Part shown: one piece after another, positions 28,519 through 37,925 of the stretch | How the letters are laid out: every line of letters starts with the position of its first letter | Position numbering within the stretch: the stretch's first letter is position 1 | From: Sphingopyxis flava | GTDB taxonomy: Bacteria; Pseudomonadota; Alphaproteobacteria; Sphingomonadales; Sphingomonadaceae | NCBI RefSeq assembly: GCF_900168005.1 | Contig: NZ_FUYP01000004.1 | Coordinates: forward strand, 137,501 to 201,500 | DNA: 64,000 nt | Direction of reading: 5' to 3' | Translations under genes and position numbers: made by a program | The notes under the pieces: generated by a model | Seen by the model: the letters and a program-made list of their open reading frames with translations, nothing else | Database searches by the model: none | What the model was told of the DNA's origin: nothing

Positions 28519-29370
28519 TCAATCTCCGTGGAACTGCTTCAGATACTCATTGTCAGGTGACAGGATGATTGAGGTCGCGCCGCTGCTGTCGTCGCCAAGG
28601 AAGGTCTGACGATAGCTAATCATGGAACGGTAGAAATCATAAAATTCGGGATCCTTGCCATAGCTCGCGGCATAGATGCGCGCCGCCTCGCCATCGGCGT
28701 TACCGCGGATGATCTGCGCTTCCTTCTGCCCTTCGGCGCGGATCGCTGTTGCCTCCTGTTGGCGCGCGGTACGCATGCGGTTGTATGCCGCATCGAGCGT
28801 GGCGCCTTCCGGAAGATCGGCGCGCTTGATCCGCACGTCGATGATCTCCGCCCCATATTTGCGCGCCTCGCGGTTCAGCGCGATCTGGATATTGTCCATC
28901 ACCGCGCCGCGCTCCGGCGACAGAAGCGTCGCAAATGTGCGTTTGCCGAGCTCATTGCGTAGCGAGGAGCCGAGGATCGTCGCGAGTTGCTGCTGCAACC
29001 GGTCCTCGGTGCGGATCGCGGTATACATGCGCACCGGATCAGTAATGCGGAAGCGCGCAAAGGCGTCGACCTGCAGCCGCTGCTGGTCGGTCGAGAGCAC
29101 CTGCTGGCGCTCCATGTTGATGCCGAGGATGCGCTTGTCGATGACCTGGATATTGTCGAAGAAGGGCATGCGGAGCACAAGTCCCGCGCCCGAGTGGCCG
29201 AAATCCTCGCCCTTCTTATATTTGTTCACCGTTGCGCGGATCTCGCCAAAGCGCAGGATGAGCGCCTGCTTGTCCTCGGGGACGATCGACACCGTCATCG
29301 AGACGAGCACGAGCAGTGCGAGCAGCCCAATGAGCAGCCGCAGAGGCCGGCGGAGAAAATTGTCGAGCAT
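28519..29370 (-). CDS. hflC: HflC, modulator of FtsH protease
   Basis: 283 aa. N-terminal membrane helix (LLIGLLALLVLVSMTVSIV) and a band-7/SPFH domain (VPEDKQALILRFGEIR to about residue 200), followed by a helical region with RMRTARQQEATAIRAEG. HflC and HflK form a large periplasm-facing cage around FtsH and regulate degradation of membrane proteins. The ATG overlaps the hflK stop by one base (TAATG), so the two subunits are translationally coupled. Confidence 0.95.
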   Translation of the reverse strand: MLDNFLRRPLRLLIGLLALLVLVSMTVSIVPEDKQALILRFGEIRATVNKYKKGEDFGHSGAGLVLRMPFFDNIQVIDKRILGINMERQQVLSTDQQRLQVDAFARFRITDPVRMYTAIRTEDRLQQQLATILGSSLRNELGKRTFATLLSPERGAVMDNIQIALNREARKYGAEIIDVRIKRADLPEGATLDAAYNRMRTARQQEATAIRAEGQKEAQIIRGNADGEAARIYAASYGKDPEFYDFYRSMISYRQTFLGDDSSGATSIILSPDNEYLKQFHGD

Positions 29371-30515
29371 TACTGGCCTCCCTTCAGGGCCGAATCAGCA
29401 CGCCGCTGCACTTCGGGAAGCGCCAGATAGGGGGTCACCCCGCGCGGCTCGACGATTGTCTTATCGGCCTTCGACAGCACCGCCTCCATCGTCTCGTAAT
29501 AGATGCGTCGCCGCGTTACCGCTGGCGCCAGCTGATATTGCTCATAGATTTTGTCGAACGCCGCCGTGTCACCGCGCGCCCGTTCGAGCACCTGCTGCTC
29601 ATAGGCACGCGCGAGATTGATCGCGGATTCGCGTTCCTGGCGCGCCGCGGTGACTTCCTTGAATGCCTCGTCGACCTGCTTTGGCGGATCGGCCTGGCGG
29701 ATCGCAATGCCCTGGATCGACACGCCGGCGCGATACTGATCGAGCAGGTCCTGCATGCGCTGCTGCACCTGCGCTTCGATCTCGACGCGGCCAGGGCCGA
29801 TCGCCTGCACAAGGTCGAAATTGGCCACCGTCGCGCGCATCGAACTTTCTGCAACCTCCCGTATCGTTCCCTCCGGATCGGCGAGCTGGAAGATGAAAAG
29901 CTCCGGATCGCGGATCGACCAGCGCACCTCATAGGCAAGGTCGACAATGCTCTGATCGCGGGTCAGCACGAAATTTTCATCGGTCGCATTGGGCGAACCG
30001 ACCGCCATCGTCCGGATCGCGCGCACGTCCTCAAGCCGGATGCGCTCGAACGGCGGCGGGAGCGTGAGTTTGACGCCCGGGCCGACGGTTCGCGAATAGC
30101 TGCCGAGGCGGGTGACGACCCCTTCCTTTTCGGGTGGAACGACATGGATAGTGGAAAAGAAGAGCATGACGGCGACAAGCGCAAAAATTGCCCATTTCCA
30201 TCGTCGCGCCGACCCCGCCAAGTCAAAGCCGTCGCCGCCGCCCGATCCTCCACCGCCAAAGCTGCCGCGCCCCTTTCGCAGCAGCTCGTCAAGCGCAGAG
30301 GGCCCACGCGGGCGGCGCCCGCGCCCGGCATCGGCGGGATCAGGCGTCACCCATGGGTTGCGCGGGCCGGGCTTCCGGCCGCCGCCCTTCCCATCGTCGC
30401 CATCCTTGGGCCCATTGCTCCACGGGCTGTTCGCCATCAGGCTGATCGAATCGAAAATTCGCCGCCAACCCCCTGGAGCGCGGCGCCCCATCATGCCGTC
30501 ATTGTCGTTGCTCAT
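29370..30515 (-). CDS. hflK: HflK, modulator of FtsH protease
   Basis: About 381 aa from the ATG at 30515 (MSNDNDGMMG). A later ATG at 30437 (MANSPWSNG) is a plausible alternative. The Gly/Pro/Arg-rich cytoplasmic tail is followed by one membrane helix (WAIFALVAVMLFFSTIHVV) and the SPFH domain beginning VPPEKEGVVTRLGSYSRTVGPG. IAIRQADPPKQVDEAFKEVTAARQERE is the conserved HflK segment. It partners HflC around FtsH. It is divergent from mrp, with 91 bases between the starts. Confidence 0.92.
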   Translation of the reverse strand: MSNDNDGMMGRRAPGGWRRIFDSISLMANSPWSNGPKDGDDGKGGGRKPGPRNPWVTPDPADAGRGRRPRGPSALDELLRKGRGSFGGGGSGGGDGFDLAGSARRWKWAIFALVAVMLFFSTIHVVPPEKEGVVTRLGSYSRTVGPGVKLTLPPPFERIRLEDVRAIRTMAVGSPNATDENFVLTRDQSIVDLAYEVRWSIRDPELFIFQLADPEGTIREVAESSMRATVANFDLVQAIGPGRVEIEAQVQQRMQDLLDQYRAGVSIQGIAIRQADPPKQVDEAFKEVTAARQERESAINLARAYEQQVLERARGDTAAFDKIYEQYQLAPAVTRRRIYYETMEAVLSKADKTIVEPRGVTPYLALPEVQRRADSALKGGQ

Positions 30516-30606
30516 GCTGCATTTATAGGGGCGGCGGACGCGATTAACAGGGGGTTCGCGCGAAAATGGCTGGCAATCGCGCACAGCATGCCTATTTCGC
30601 CGGAGC

Positions 30607-31596
30607 ATGACCGACGAAGCTCCCGACCTCGCGCGCCTGACCGCTACCGCCGCCGAACTCAGTGAGGGCCGCGCCTCCGGCCTGCGCCGGCTCGATGAGG
30701 CCGGGACGCTGGCTGTCGTGCTCGACGTCACCGGGCTCGCCCCTGAGGCACGCCGACCGCTTGAGGATCAGCTGCGCGCCGGGCTCCTCGCCGAGGCAGG
30801 CGTGGCCGAGGTTCGCGTCGCGATGACGGCCGAGAAAAAGGCGCTGACGGTGATCGCGGTCGGCAGCGGCAAGGGCGGGGTCGGCAAGTCGACCCTCGCC
30901 GCCAATCTCGCTATCGCGCTCCAGCGTCGCGGGGTGAAGGTCGGGCTGGTCGACGCCGATATTTATGGCCCCTCCCTCCCCAAGCTGCTCGACAGCGAGA
31001 GCGTAAAGCCCGAGGCGCGCGGGTCTAAGCTTGTTCCTGTTCCCAACGCCTACGGCGTTCCCATGCTATCAACGGGACAGATCGCCGCGCCGGGTCAGGC
31101 GATCGCTTGGCGCGGCCCGATGGCGGGCAAGGCCCTCGAACAGCTCATCGATGCGAGCTGGGGAGACATCGACACGCTTGTCGTCGACCTGCCGCCCGGC
31201 ACCGGCGATGTTCAGCTCACGATGATACAGCGCCACAAGCCGACAGGAGCGGTGATCGTGTCGACCCCGCAGGATCTGGCGCTTATCGACGCCACCCGCG
31301 CGATCAGCCTGTTCGAGCAGGCCGACGTGCCGATCATTGGCCTCGTCGAGAATATGGCCGGCTATGTCTGCCCGCATTGCGGTGGAACCAGCGATCCGTT
31401 CGGCCATGGCGGCGCCGAGGCGGCGGCGACCGCGATGGGGCTCGATTTCCTCGGCCGCGTGCCGCTGATGATGGGCATCCGCCTTGCCAGCGACGGCGGC
31501 GTGCCCCCTGCGGCGGGAACCGATCCCGCCGGCGAGCCGTTCCACGCCGTGGCGGCGAGAGTCGCCGACTGGCTCGGCGCGCGAAAGGCAGGCTGA
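30607..31596 (+). CDS. mrp: Mrp/NBP35-type P-loop ATPase, Fe-S cluster carrier
   Basis: 329 aa. The deviant Walker A GKGGVGKS is at 88-95 (the lysine of the signature GKGG is present), and CPHC at 255-258 provides the cysteine pair that bridges a 4Fe-4S cluster between two monomers. The first 75 residues are a shortened MIP18-like domain. It scaffolds or delivers Fe-S clusters in the cytoplasm. Its stop TGA is directly followed by the ATG of the CoA-binding gene. Confidence 0.94.
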   Translation: MTDEAPDLARLTATAAELSEGRASGLRRLDEAGTLAVVLDVTGLAPEARRPLEDQLRAGLLAEAGVAEVRVAMTAEKKALTVIAVGSGKGGVGKSTLAANLAIALQRRGVKVGLVDADIYGPSLPKLLDSESVKPEARGSKLVPVPNAYGVPMLSTGQIAAPGQAIAWRGPMAGKALEQLIDASWGDIDTLVVDLPPGTGDVQLTMIQRHKPTGAVIVSTPQDLALIDATRAISLFEQADVPIIGLVENMAGYVCPHCGGTSDPFGHGGAEAAATAMGLDFLGRVPLMMGIRLASDGGVPPAAGTDPAGEPFHAVAARVADWLGARKAG

Positions 31597-32019
31597 ATGG
31601 CGATCAACGACGAAGACGAGATCCGCGCGCTGCTCGGCCAGCCGCGCCGCATCGCGGTGGTGGGCGCCTCGCCCAACCCCGCCCGCCCCTCGAACGAGGT
31701 TCTCGCCTTTCTCGTCCGCCAGGGGCATGATGTCATCGCGGTCAACCCCGGCCACGCCGGACGGGCGATCCACGGCGCGCCGGTCGTCGCGAGCCTCGCC
31801 AATGTCGAACCGCCCGCCGAGATCGTCGATATCTTTCGCAACAGCGCCGAGGCCGGCCGCGCGGTCGACGACGCGATTGTCCACGGCGCGAAGGCCGTAT
31901 GGCTGCAGATCGGCGTGATCGACGAGGCCGCGGCAAAGCGCGCCGCCGACGCCGGTCTGATCGTCGTGATGGACCGTTGCCCGAAGGTGGAAATCCCGCG
32001 GCTCGGCTTGCTGCGCTAG
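31597..32019 (+). CDS. CoA-binding (YccU-like) protein
   Basis: 140 aa Rossmann-like protein. AVVGASPNPARPSNEVLAFLVRQGHDVIAVNPGHAG is the nucleotide-binding first half, and DRCPKVEIPRLG near the C-terminus is conserved in the family. It belongs to the small succinyl-CoA-synthetase-alpha-like CoA-binding group of unknown function. It has zero spacing from mrp, so it belongs to the same transcript. Confidence 0.9.
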   Translation: MAINDEDEIRALLGQPRRIAVVGASPNPARPSNEVLAFLVRQGHDVIAVNPGHAGRAIHGAPVVASLANVEPPAEIVDIFRNSAEAGRAVDDAIVHGAKAVWLQIGVIDEAAAKRAADAGLIVVMDRCPKVEIPRLGLLR

Positions 32020-32149
32020 GCAAGCTCGTCGTCCCGACGGCAGCGACGGGTTCCGGAGCCGCGCCGCGCCGAAAGCTGCCATGCTTCGCAGCATCGACGG
32101 CCAATATAGGCTTTGCCTCGCTTCATCGCCCCGACTATCAGCAGCGGGC

Positions 32150-34438
32150 ATGAGCGGCATTCGCGATACAGTGGGGAGCAAATCGACGCGAGCGCCGCTC
32201 GTCGCGCGCCGGACGCTTCTCGTTGGCGCAACCGCTGCGGGCGGGCTTGCGCTCGCCTGGTCGGTTTGGCCGCGCGATTACCGCCCCAACCTGACGGCCG
32301 CCCCCGACGAACATATCTTCAACGCCTTCCTGAAGATCGGGGACGACGGCCATATCAGCGCGATCGTCTCCCAATGCGAGATGGGCCAGGGCGTCACCAC
32401 GCTGCTGCCGCAGATCATGGCCGACGAACTCGGCGCCGACTGGCGGACGATCGCGGTCGAAACCGCGCCGATCAGCCCTCTCTATGCGAACACTCTGGTG
32501 GTCGACGAGGATAGCAGCGTCTTCATGCCGCGGACCGGCGTCCCCGATTTCGTGCAGGACGTGCGCAGCTGGGCACGGCGCGAGTGGGCGGTGCGCCACG
32601 CCGTGATGCTGACGGCCAATTCCTCATCGGTGCGGATGTTCGAGGGACCATGCCGGGACGCCGCGGCGCAGGCGCGCGCGCTGCTCATGATGGAGGCCGC
32701 GCGCCGCTGGGACGCGAAATGGGAAGATTGCGATGCGCAGGATGGTTTCGTGATCCTGGGACAGAAGCGGCTGCGCTTTGGCGAGCTCGCGGCGGGTGCG
32801 GCGAAGCTGGAACCGCCCGCAACCCCCGTCTATCGCGCGTCAAGCGCCGACCCGCTTTACGGCAAGGAACTGACACGGCTCGACCTGCCCGCGAAGGTTG
32901 ACGGATCGGCGAATTTTGCGGGCGACATTCGCCTGCCCGACATGGTCTATGCCGCAATACGTCAAGGGCCGGTCGGCGCAACGCGGCTCCAAAGCATCAA
33001 CCGCAAGGCGGGCCTCGCCTCGCCAGGCGTGCTCTCCGTCGTCGAGCATGAGCGCTGGATCGCGGCCGTCGCGCGCAACTGGTGGGCAGCGAACCGCGCG
33101 CTCGACCGCTTTGCGCCGGTGTTCGAGACGAAGGGCACTTCGGTGTCGAGCAAGGGTATCAACAGCGCGCTCAAGGCCGCACTGCGCGCCGATGGCTATC
33201 GTATCGCAAAGAAGGGCGATGTCGCCGGGGCGATGGAAGGCCGCACGAAGATTTCCGCCGAGTATCTGGTTGCTCCCGCGCTCCATGCGGGTATTGAAAC
33301 GCGCACCGCGACTGCCGCTATCGACGGCGACGGGCTGCGCGTCTGGGTCGCGACGCAGGCGCCTGCGCAGTGCCGCGATGCCATCGCCGCCGCAACCGGC
33401 CTTGAACCCGGCGCGGTCACGCTTTTCCCGATGATGGCGGGTGGCTCGTTCGACGCCTGTCTCGATCATAGCGTCGCCGTGCAGGCAGCGGTCATTGCTC
33501 GGCAGGTGAAGCGCCCGGTGCAACTCGCCTGGTCGCGCGCCGAGGAGATCATGCGCGTGCCTCCGCGGGCCCCAGCGAGGGCGAAAATGGTCGCAACGCT
33601 GAACGCCGCGGGGGGTATCGACGCGCTCGTCAGCCGCATTGCAGTGCCTTCCACAAATCACGAGGTTCGCGCAAGACTGTTCGACAATATCCCCCATGAT
33701 GTCGCTCAGCGCGCGGCGGCGGGATCGCCCGACGCCGCCGCGGTCGAGGGCGCTCAACCGGCTTATGCGATCCCACATTTCGCCGTTGACCACTGCCCGG
33801 CCGATACCGGTCTGCCGACCGCGCGCTGGCGGGGCAACGCTGACAGCTACACCGCTTTCTTCACCGAATGCTTCGTCGACGAGATGGCGACGCGCGCCGG
33901 ATCGGATGCCCTGTCCTATCGCATGGCGATGCTCGGCGACGCGCCCCTCCTTGCACGGTGCCTGCTCACCGCAGCGACGCTCGGCGGCTGGGAAGGCGGG
34001 ATCCCCGGGAGCGCGCAGGGGCTCGCCTGCCATGCGATGCGGGGCAGCTATATCGCGCTGCTCGCGACCGCGCGCCAGAGCGACAAGGGTATTCAGGTTG
34101 AACAACTCGTCGCGGTTGTCGAGGCTGGGCGCCTCGTCAATCCGGCGATCGCGCGCCAGCAGGTCGAGGGCGGACTGATCTTCGGTCTCGCCGCCGCAGT
34201 AGGCGCGACGACCGATTATGAAGGCGGCGTCGCTACCGCGCGCAAGCTGCACCAGCTCGGCCTCCCCAGACTATCGCAGACCCCGCAGATCCTGGTCGAA
34301 TTTCTCGACAGCGATCGCGAGCCCGGCGGGCTGGGTGAAATCGGCGTTCCGGTCGTCGCCCCCGCAGTAGCCAACGCACTGTTTGCCGCGACCGGCCGCC
34401 GCATTCGCCGGCTTCCTCTGGCGGCGCACTCCACATGA
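32150..34438 (+). CDS. Molybdopterin-dependent aldehyde/isoquinoline dehydrogenase large subunit (IorB-like)
   Basis: The start at 32150 gives 762 aa with a twin-arginine-like leader (ARRTLLVGATAAGGLALA), so it is likely exported folded with its cofactor. Features: GQGVTTLLPQIMADELGADW near the N-terminus, the second molybdopterin domain with GGSFDACLDHSVAVQAA, and the active-site Glu in GGLGEIGVP near the C-terminus. It resembles the beta subunit of isoquinoline 1-oxidoreductase. The usual partner, a small 2Fe-2S subunit gene (iorA), is not in the window. It overlaps hemH by four bases. Substrate unknown. Confidence 0.88.
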   Translation: MSGIRDTVGSKSTRAPLVARRTLLVGATAAGGLALAWSVWPRDYRPNLTAAPDEHIFNAFLKIGDDGHISAIVSQCEMGQGVTTLLPQIMADELGADWRTIAVETAPISPLYANTLVVDEDSSVFMPRTGVPDFVQDVRSWARREWAVRHAVMLTANSSSVRMFEGPCRDAAAQARALLMMEAARRWDAKWEDCDAQDGFVILGQKRLRFGELAAGAAKLEPPATPVYRASSADPLYGKELTRLDLPAKVDGSANFAGDIRLPDMVYAAIRQGPVGATRLQSINRKAGLASPGVLSVVEHERWIAAVARNWWAANRALDRFAPVFETKGTSVSSKGINSALKAALRADGYRIAKKGDVAGAMEGRTKISAEYLVAPALHAGIETRTATAAIDGDGLRVWVATQAPAQCRDAIAAATGLEPGAVTLFPMMAGGSFDACLDHSVAVQAAVIARQVKRPVQLAWSRAEEIMRVPPRAPARAKMVATLNAAGGIDALVSRIAVPSTNHEVRARLFDNIPHDVAQRAAAGSPDAAAVEGAQPAYAIPHFAVDHCPADTGLPTARWRGNADSYTAFFTECFVDEMATRAGSDALSYRMAMLGDAPLLARCLLTAATLGGWEGGIPGSAQGLACHAMRGSYIALLATARQSDKGIQVEQLVAVVEAGRLVNPAIARQQVEGGLIFGLAAAVGATTDYEGGVATARKLHQLGLPRLSQTPQILVEFLDSDREPGGLGEIGVPVVAPAVANALFAATGRRIRRLPLAAHST

Positions 34439-35406
34439 CCGCATCTCCTTCCATCGGCGCTCTTCTCGTCAACCTCGGCACGCCCGACGCGCCCGAGCCG
34501 GAAGCCGTGCGCCGCTATCTCGCCGAGTTTCTGTCCGACCGCCGCGTCGTCGAAATCCCGCCCCTGATCTGGCAGCCGATCCTGCGCGGGATCATCCTGC
34601 GGACGCGGCCCCGAAAATCAGCGCATGCCTATCGGCAGGTCTGGACCGAAGCGGGGTCACCGCTCGCCGCGATTACGCAGGCGCAGGCAGTCGCGCTCCA
34701 ATCGGCGCTGGGAAGCAGCGTGCGTGTTGCCCATGCGATGCGTTACGGCAACCCCGCGATCGGCCCCACGATCGACCGGCTGATTGCCGATGGTTGCGAG
34801 CGTATTCTCGTTGCACCGCTCTACCCCCAATATAGCGGCGCGACCACCGCAACGGTGGTCGATGCGGTGGGCAATCATCTGAAGTCGCTGCGCCGTCAGC
34901 CCGCACTGCGCTTCCTGCCCCCCTATCCCGATGATCCGGCTTATATAGCGGCCCTCAGGACGTCGGCCGAAGCGGCTCTCGCCGCGCTTGATTTCCGGCC
35001 CGATGTGCTGCTCGCGAGCTTTCACGGCACGCCCGAGCGGACGCGCGAGCTCGGCGATCCTTATTACGAACAGTGCTGCGACACAGCCCGCCACCTGTCC
35101 AGCGCGCTGGGGCGACCCGTCGAGGTCGCCTTCCAGTCGCGCTTCGGCCGCGCGAAATGGCTCGAACCCGCGACCGACGCGGTGCTCGCCGAGCTTGGCG
35201 CCGCGGGGAAGAGCGTCGCAGTCTTCGCCCCGGGCTTTGCCGCCGACTGTCTTGAAACGCTCGAGGAGCTGGCGATCCGCGGCAAGGCGCAATTTGCCGA
35301 GGCCGGCGGGCGCGACTTCGCCTATCTTCCCTGTCTCAACGCCGATACCCCGGGAATGAAGCTCATCGAAACGATGGTCCGGCGCGAGCTCGCGGGGTGG
35401 ATCTGA
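34435..35406 (+). CDS. hemH: Ferrochelatase
   Basis: 323 aa. It inserts Fe2+ into protoporphyrin IX, the last step of protohaem synthesis, at the cytoplasmic face of the membrane. Typical segments are GALLVNLGTPDAPEPEAVRRYLAEFLSDRRVVE at the N-terminus, LASFHGTPERTRELGDPYYEQCCDTA with the conserved His, and VAVFAPGFAADCLETLEELA near the C-terminus, where the family Glu lies. Its start overlaps the stop of the molybdenum enzyme gene (ATGA). Confidence 0.96.
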   Translation: MTASPSIGALLVNLGTPDAPEPEAVRRYLAEFLSDRRVVEIPPLIWQPILRGIILRTRPRKSAHAYRQVWTEAGSPLAAITQAQAVALQSALGSSVRVAHAMRYGNPAIGPTIDRLIADGCERILVAPLYPQYSGATTATVVDAVGNHLKSLRRQPALRFLPPYPDDPAYIAALRTSAEAALAALDFRPDVLLASFHGTPERTRELGDPYYEQCCDTARHLSSALGRPVEVAFQSRFGRAKWLEPATDAVLAELGAAGKSVAVFAPGFAADCLETLEELAIRGKAQFAEAGGRDFAYLPCLNADTPGMKLIETMVRRELAGWI

Positions 35407-35461
35407 GCCGTCGCGCTTACCTCCTGTTTAGCTCCTTTGCCTAGACTGGCCTCTGCGCGAT

Positions 35462-35477
35462 CCCGGTAGTCACCGGG
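35462..35477. other. Short hairpin in the leader of the DUF1963 gene
   Basis: CCCGGT-AGTC-ACCGGG, a six-base stem without a T-run, lies between hemH and the next gene. It may be a processing or weak termination site. It ends 22 bases before the start codon. Confidence 0.3.
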
Positions 35478-35499
35478 CATGAGTTCGGGAGATTGCCCC

Positions 35500-37050
35500 A
35501 TGAGCCAGGTTCAATCCGCAGCGATGATGCTCGCCGGCGCCACGGTTTTGTTCCTGCTCGCCGTTTTCGCGGTCTGGCGGCTGCGTCGGCCGCGCGCCGA
35601 ACCCGTCTCCCGCGCGCCAAGAGCTTTCCCGTTTAGGGGGCCCGGGCTCCCCAATCTGGCCCGCAAAGCTCGCGATCCTGAGCCGCCCGTCGAAATTGCG
35701 CCGTCGCGCCTCGCGCGGATCAGCGCCAAACCGGCGTACGATTACGTCAGCGGGCCTGCCCACGCCGCAAGCGAAACCCCCGCGCCCGTCGTAGCTCCGA
35801 CGCCCGTCGAGGCACAGCCCTCCGCGTCATCGCTGGACGCGAGCCTCGAAGCCATGGCGGCGGCGGCCGTGCGTCAAGCGGCCGGGCTGCGCGGGGGCGG
35901 CGGGGTCCGGTTGATTCCGCGCATCCCGCCGCGTGACGCGATCCACACCCGAAGCTGGATCGGCGGGCGACCGAGGCTTCCCGAGACGGCGGAATGGCCA
36001 CGCATCGAGGGTATGCGCGCCGACTTCCTCGCGCAGATCGCCTGCGCTGATCTGCCCACAGGCCTTTGGGACGGACTCGGCCCCCGCGAAGGCTGGCTTG
36101 CCATCTTCGGCCATCCCGATGCCAGCGCTGTGACCGTAGTGCATCTGCCCGAGGCGGGTCCGCCGCGCGAGCCGCCGGCCGCCCCCGGCGAGGCGTGGTT
36201 CTCTCCCTATGGGGCGCTGCGCCTCGGCAATCTCGCAGCGCTCGCGGTGCGCGCCTTTCCCGAGTGGCCGGTCGACCTCGTCCCAGCGGACAAGGCCGCG
36301 AACGACGAAGCAGGCCCAGACGACCCGCTCGCGGGTCAGGACTTCGACATTGCCGACCCGGCATTTCATCCCTTCGACTGGGACGCCATGGTGGCGATGG
36401 CCACACTTCTCGAGCGGCACGCAGCGCAGCTCGCCGCCGAAGCAGATATTCCCGCCGACGCGAGCGACGAACTGGCACTCGCCCTTACCAACGCTGCCGA
36501 GACCAATCGCGAAGCCGCTGCACGCGCTGCCGAGATCATCGCTATTATCCGCGAGAGCGCAAAGCAGCATGCCTTTTCCGCGAACGATGCGAGCGCGGTG
36601 ATGGTGGCGCTCCACGCCATCCGCTGGGTCCATGTCGTCTGCGAACCCGATCTGGAAACCGGCGAGGATCGCGTCGAAGCGCTCGAATTGCCCCTCACCC
36701 GCCACCATCCCGGCGCGCCAACGTGGGTTGAGGATTATCGCGCGCTGCTGTTCGACCATGCAAAACATGCATGGTGCGTCGACCCGGACCGGCTATCGGG
36801 GCCCGCGCGTGCCTGGTTCGAGCCGCTCTGGCGGGCGCTTGGCGAAAAGGAGGCGGCGATCATGGGGCATATCCCATCGCGCTACCTGCCTGATTTCGAC
36901 GAAGAGCGCGACGCAGTGCTGATCGAGCTGCCGGCCAGCGGACTGATGAGCCGCCATGCCGGCGATGCCCCAAGCATCGCTCTGATCATCCGCAAGGCCG
37001 ACCTAGCTGCCGGCGATTTCTCGCGGCTTCGCGTGCAGCAGATGCGCTGA
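35500..37050 (+). CDS. DUF1963-domain membrane-anchored protein
   Basis: The start at 35500 (MSQVQSAAMMLAGATVLFLLAVFAVWRLRR) gives 516 aa with one N-terminal membrane anchor followed by a disordered region to about 115. The DUF1963 (YwqG-like) region begins near GGGVRLIPRIPPRDAIHTRSWIGGRPRLPE and contains FLAQIACADLP. The C-terminal half (WVHVVCEPDLETGEDRVEALELP...) has no clear annotation. DUF1963 proteins are of unknown function, and the family is found mostly as stand-alone genes. It follows hemH after 93 bases. Confidence 0.8.
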   Translation: MSQVQSAAMMLAGATVLFLLAVFAVWRLRRPRAEPVSRAPRAFPFRGPGLPNLARKARDPEPPVEIAPSRLARISAKPAYDYVSGPAHAASETPAPVVAPTPVEAQPSASSLDASLEAMAAAAVRQAAGLRGGGGVRLIPRIPPRDAIHTRSWIGGRPRLPETAEWPRIEGMRADFLAQIACADLPTGLWDGLGPREGWLAIFGHPDASAVTVVHLPEAGPPREPPAAPGEAWFSPYGALRLGNLAALAVRAFPEWPVDLVPADKAANDEAGPDDPLAGQDFDIADPAFHPFDWDAMVAMATLLERHAAQLAAEADIPADASDELALALTNAAETNREAAARAAEIIAIIRESAKQHAFSANDASAVMVALHAIRWVHVVCEPDLETGEDRVEALELPLTRHHPGAPTWVEDYRALLFDHAKHAWCVDPDRLSGPARAWFEPLWRALGEKEAAIMGHIPSRYLPDFDEERDAVLIELPASGLMSRHAGDAPSIALIIRKADLAAGDFSRLRVQQMR

Positions 37051-37080
37051 CGCGCAGCGGCGCGCAGAATAGCTTTGCGA

Positions 37081-37096
37081 TTGACGTAACAGTCAA
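37081..37096. promoter_or_regulatory. TTGAC-N6-GTCAA inverted repeat before the acetoacetyl-CoA reductase gene
   Basis: TTGACGTAACAGTCAA has the same outer arms and total length as the perfect palindrome at 18615-18630. It lies 61 bases upstream of the phaB start, a position suited to a repressor site. Operator status is inferred. Confidence 0.4.
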
Positions 37097-37157
37097 CTTG
37101 CGAGGCCCTGCCGCGCACCCTAACCATGCGCGAAGCACTCATGTGGGAGCAGCAGAC

Positions 37158-37880
37158 ATGGCACGTATCGCAATCGTCACCGGCGGCAGCCGCGGCATCG
37201 GAGAAGCAATCTCACTAAGGCTTCAGGCCGATGGCATCACTGTGGTCGCCAACTACGCCGGGAACGACGAAAAGGCGAAGGCTTTCACTGAACGCACCGG
37301 CATTCGGACCTATAAATGGGACGTGGGCGACCATCAGGCGTGCCGCGACGGCTGCGCGCGCGTCGCCGAAGAAGTCGGCCCGATCGACATCGTCGTCAAC
37401 AATGCCGGCATCACCCGCGACGGTACGATCGCGCGGATGACCTTCGAGGACTGGAGCGATGTCATGCGGATCAACCTTGGCGGTTGCTTCAACATGGCGA
37501 AAGCGTGCTTTCCCGGAATGGTCGACCGCGGCTGGGGCCGCATCGTCAACATCGGGTCAATCAATGGACAGGCGGGACAATATGGCCAGGTCAACTATGC
37601 CGCTGCCAAGTCGGGCATTCACGGCTTTACCAAGGCGCTGGCGCAGGAAGGCGCGAAAAAGGGCGTCACCGTGAACGCAATCGCGCCCGGTTACATTGAC
37701 ACCGACATGGTCGCCGCAGTCCCCGCGCCGGTGCTCGAAAAGATCGTCGCGAAGATCCCGGTCGGCCGTCTCGGCCAGGCCCATGAGATTGCACGCGGCG
37801 TCTCCTTCCTGTGCAGCGAGGATGCCGGTTTCGTCACCGGATCGACCATGTCGATCAATGGCGGCCAGCATATGTATTGA
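37158..37880 (+). CDS. phaB: Acetoacetyl-CoA reductase
   Basis: 240 aa short-chain dehydrogenase. NADPH motif TGGSRGIG (8-15), NNAG, and the catalytic Ser134, Tyr147 and Lys151 (YAAAK). The INGQAGQYGQVNY segment is characteristic of PhaB-type reductases, which make (R)-3-hydroxybutyryl-CoA for polyhydroxybutyrate. GGGAGCAGCAG precedes the ATG. No phaA or phaC lies in the window, so the gene stands apart from the rest of the pathway. Confidence 0.9.
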   Translation: MARIAIVTGGSRGIGEAISLRLQADGITVVANYAGNDEKAKAFTERTGIRTYKWDVGDHQACRDGCARVAEEVGPIDIVVNNAGITRDGTIARMTFEDWSDVMRINLGGCFNMAKACFPGMVDRGWGRIVNIGSINGQAGQYGQVNYAAAKSGIHGFTKALAQEGAKKGVTVNAIAPGYIDTDMVAAVPAPVLEKIVAKIPVGRLGQAHEIARGVSFLCSEDAGFVTGSTMSINGGQHMY

Positions 37881-37925
37881 GCGCGGTGCGAGGTCATCTC
37901 GACTTCGCCCGATACGTAGAGCTAG

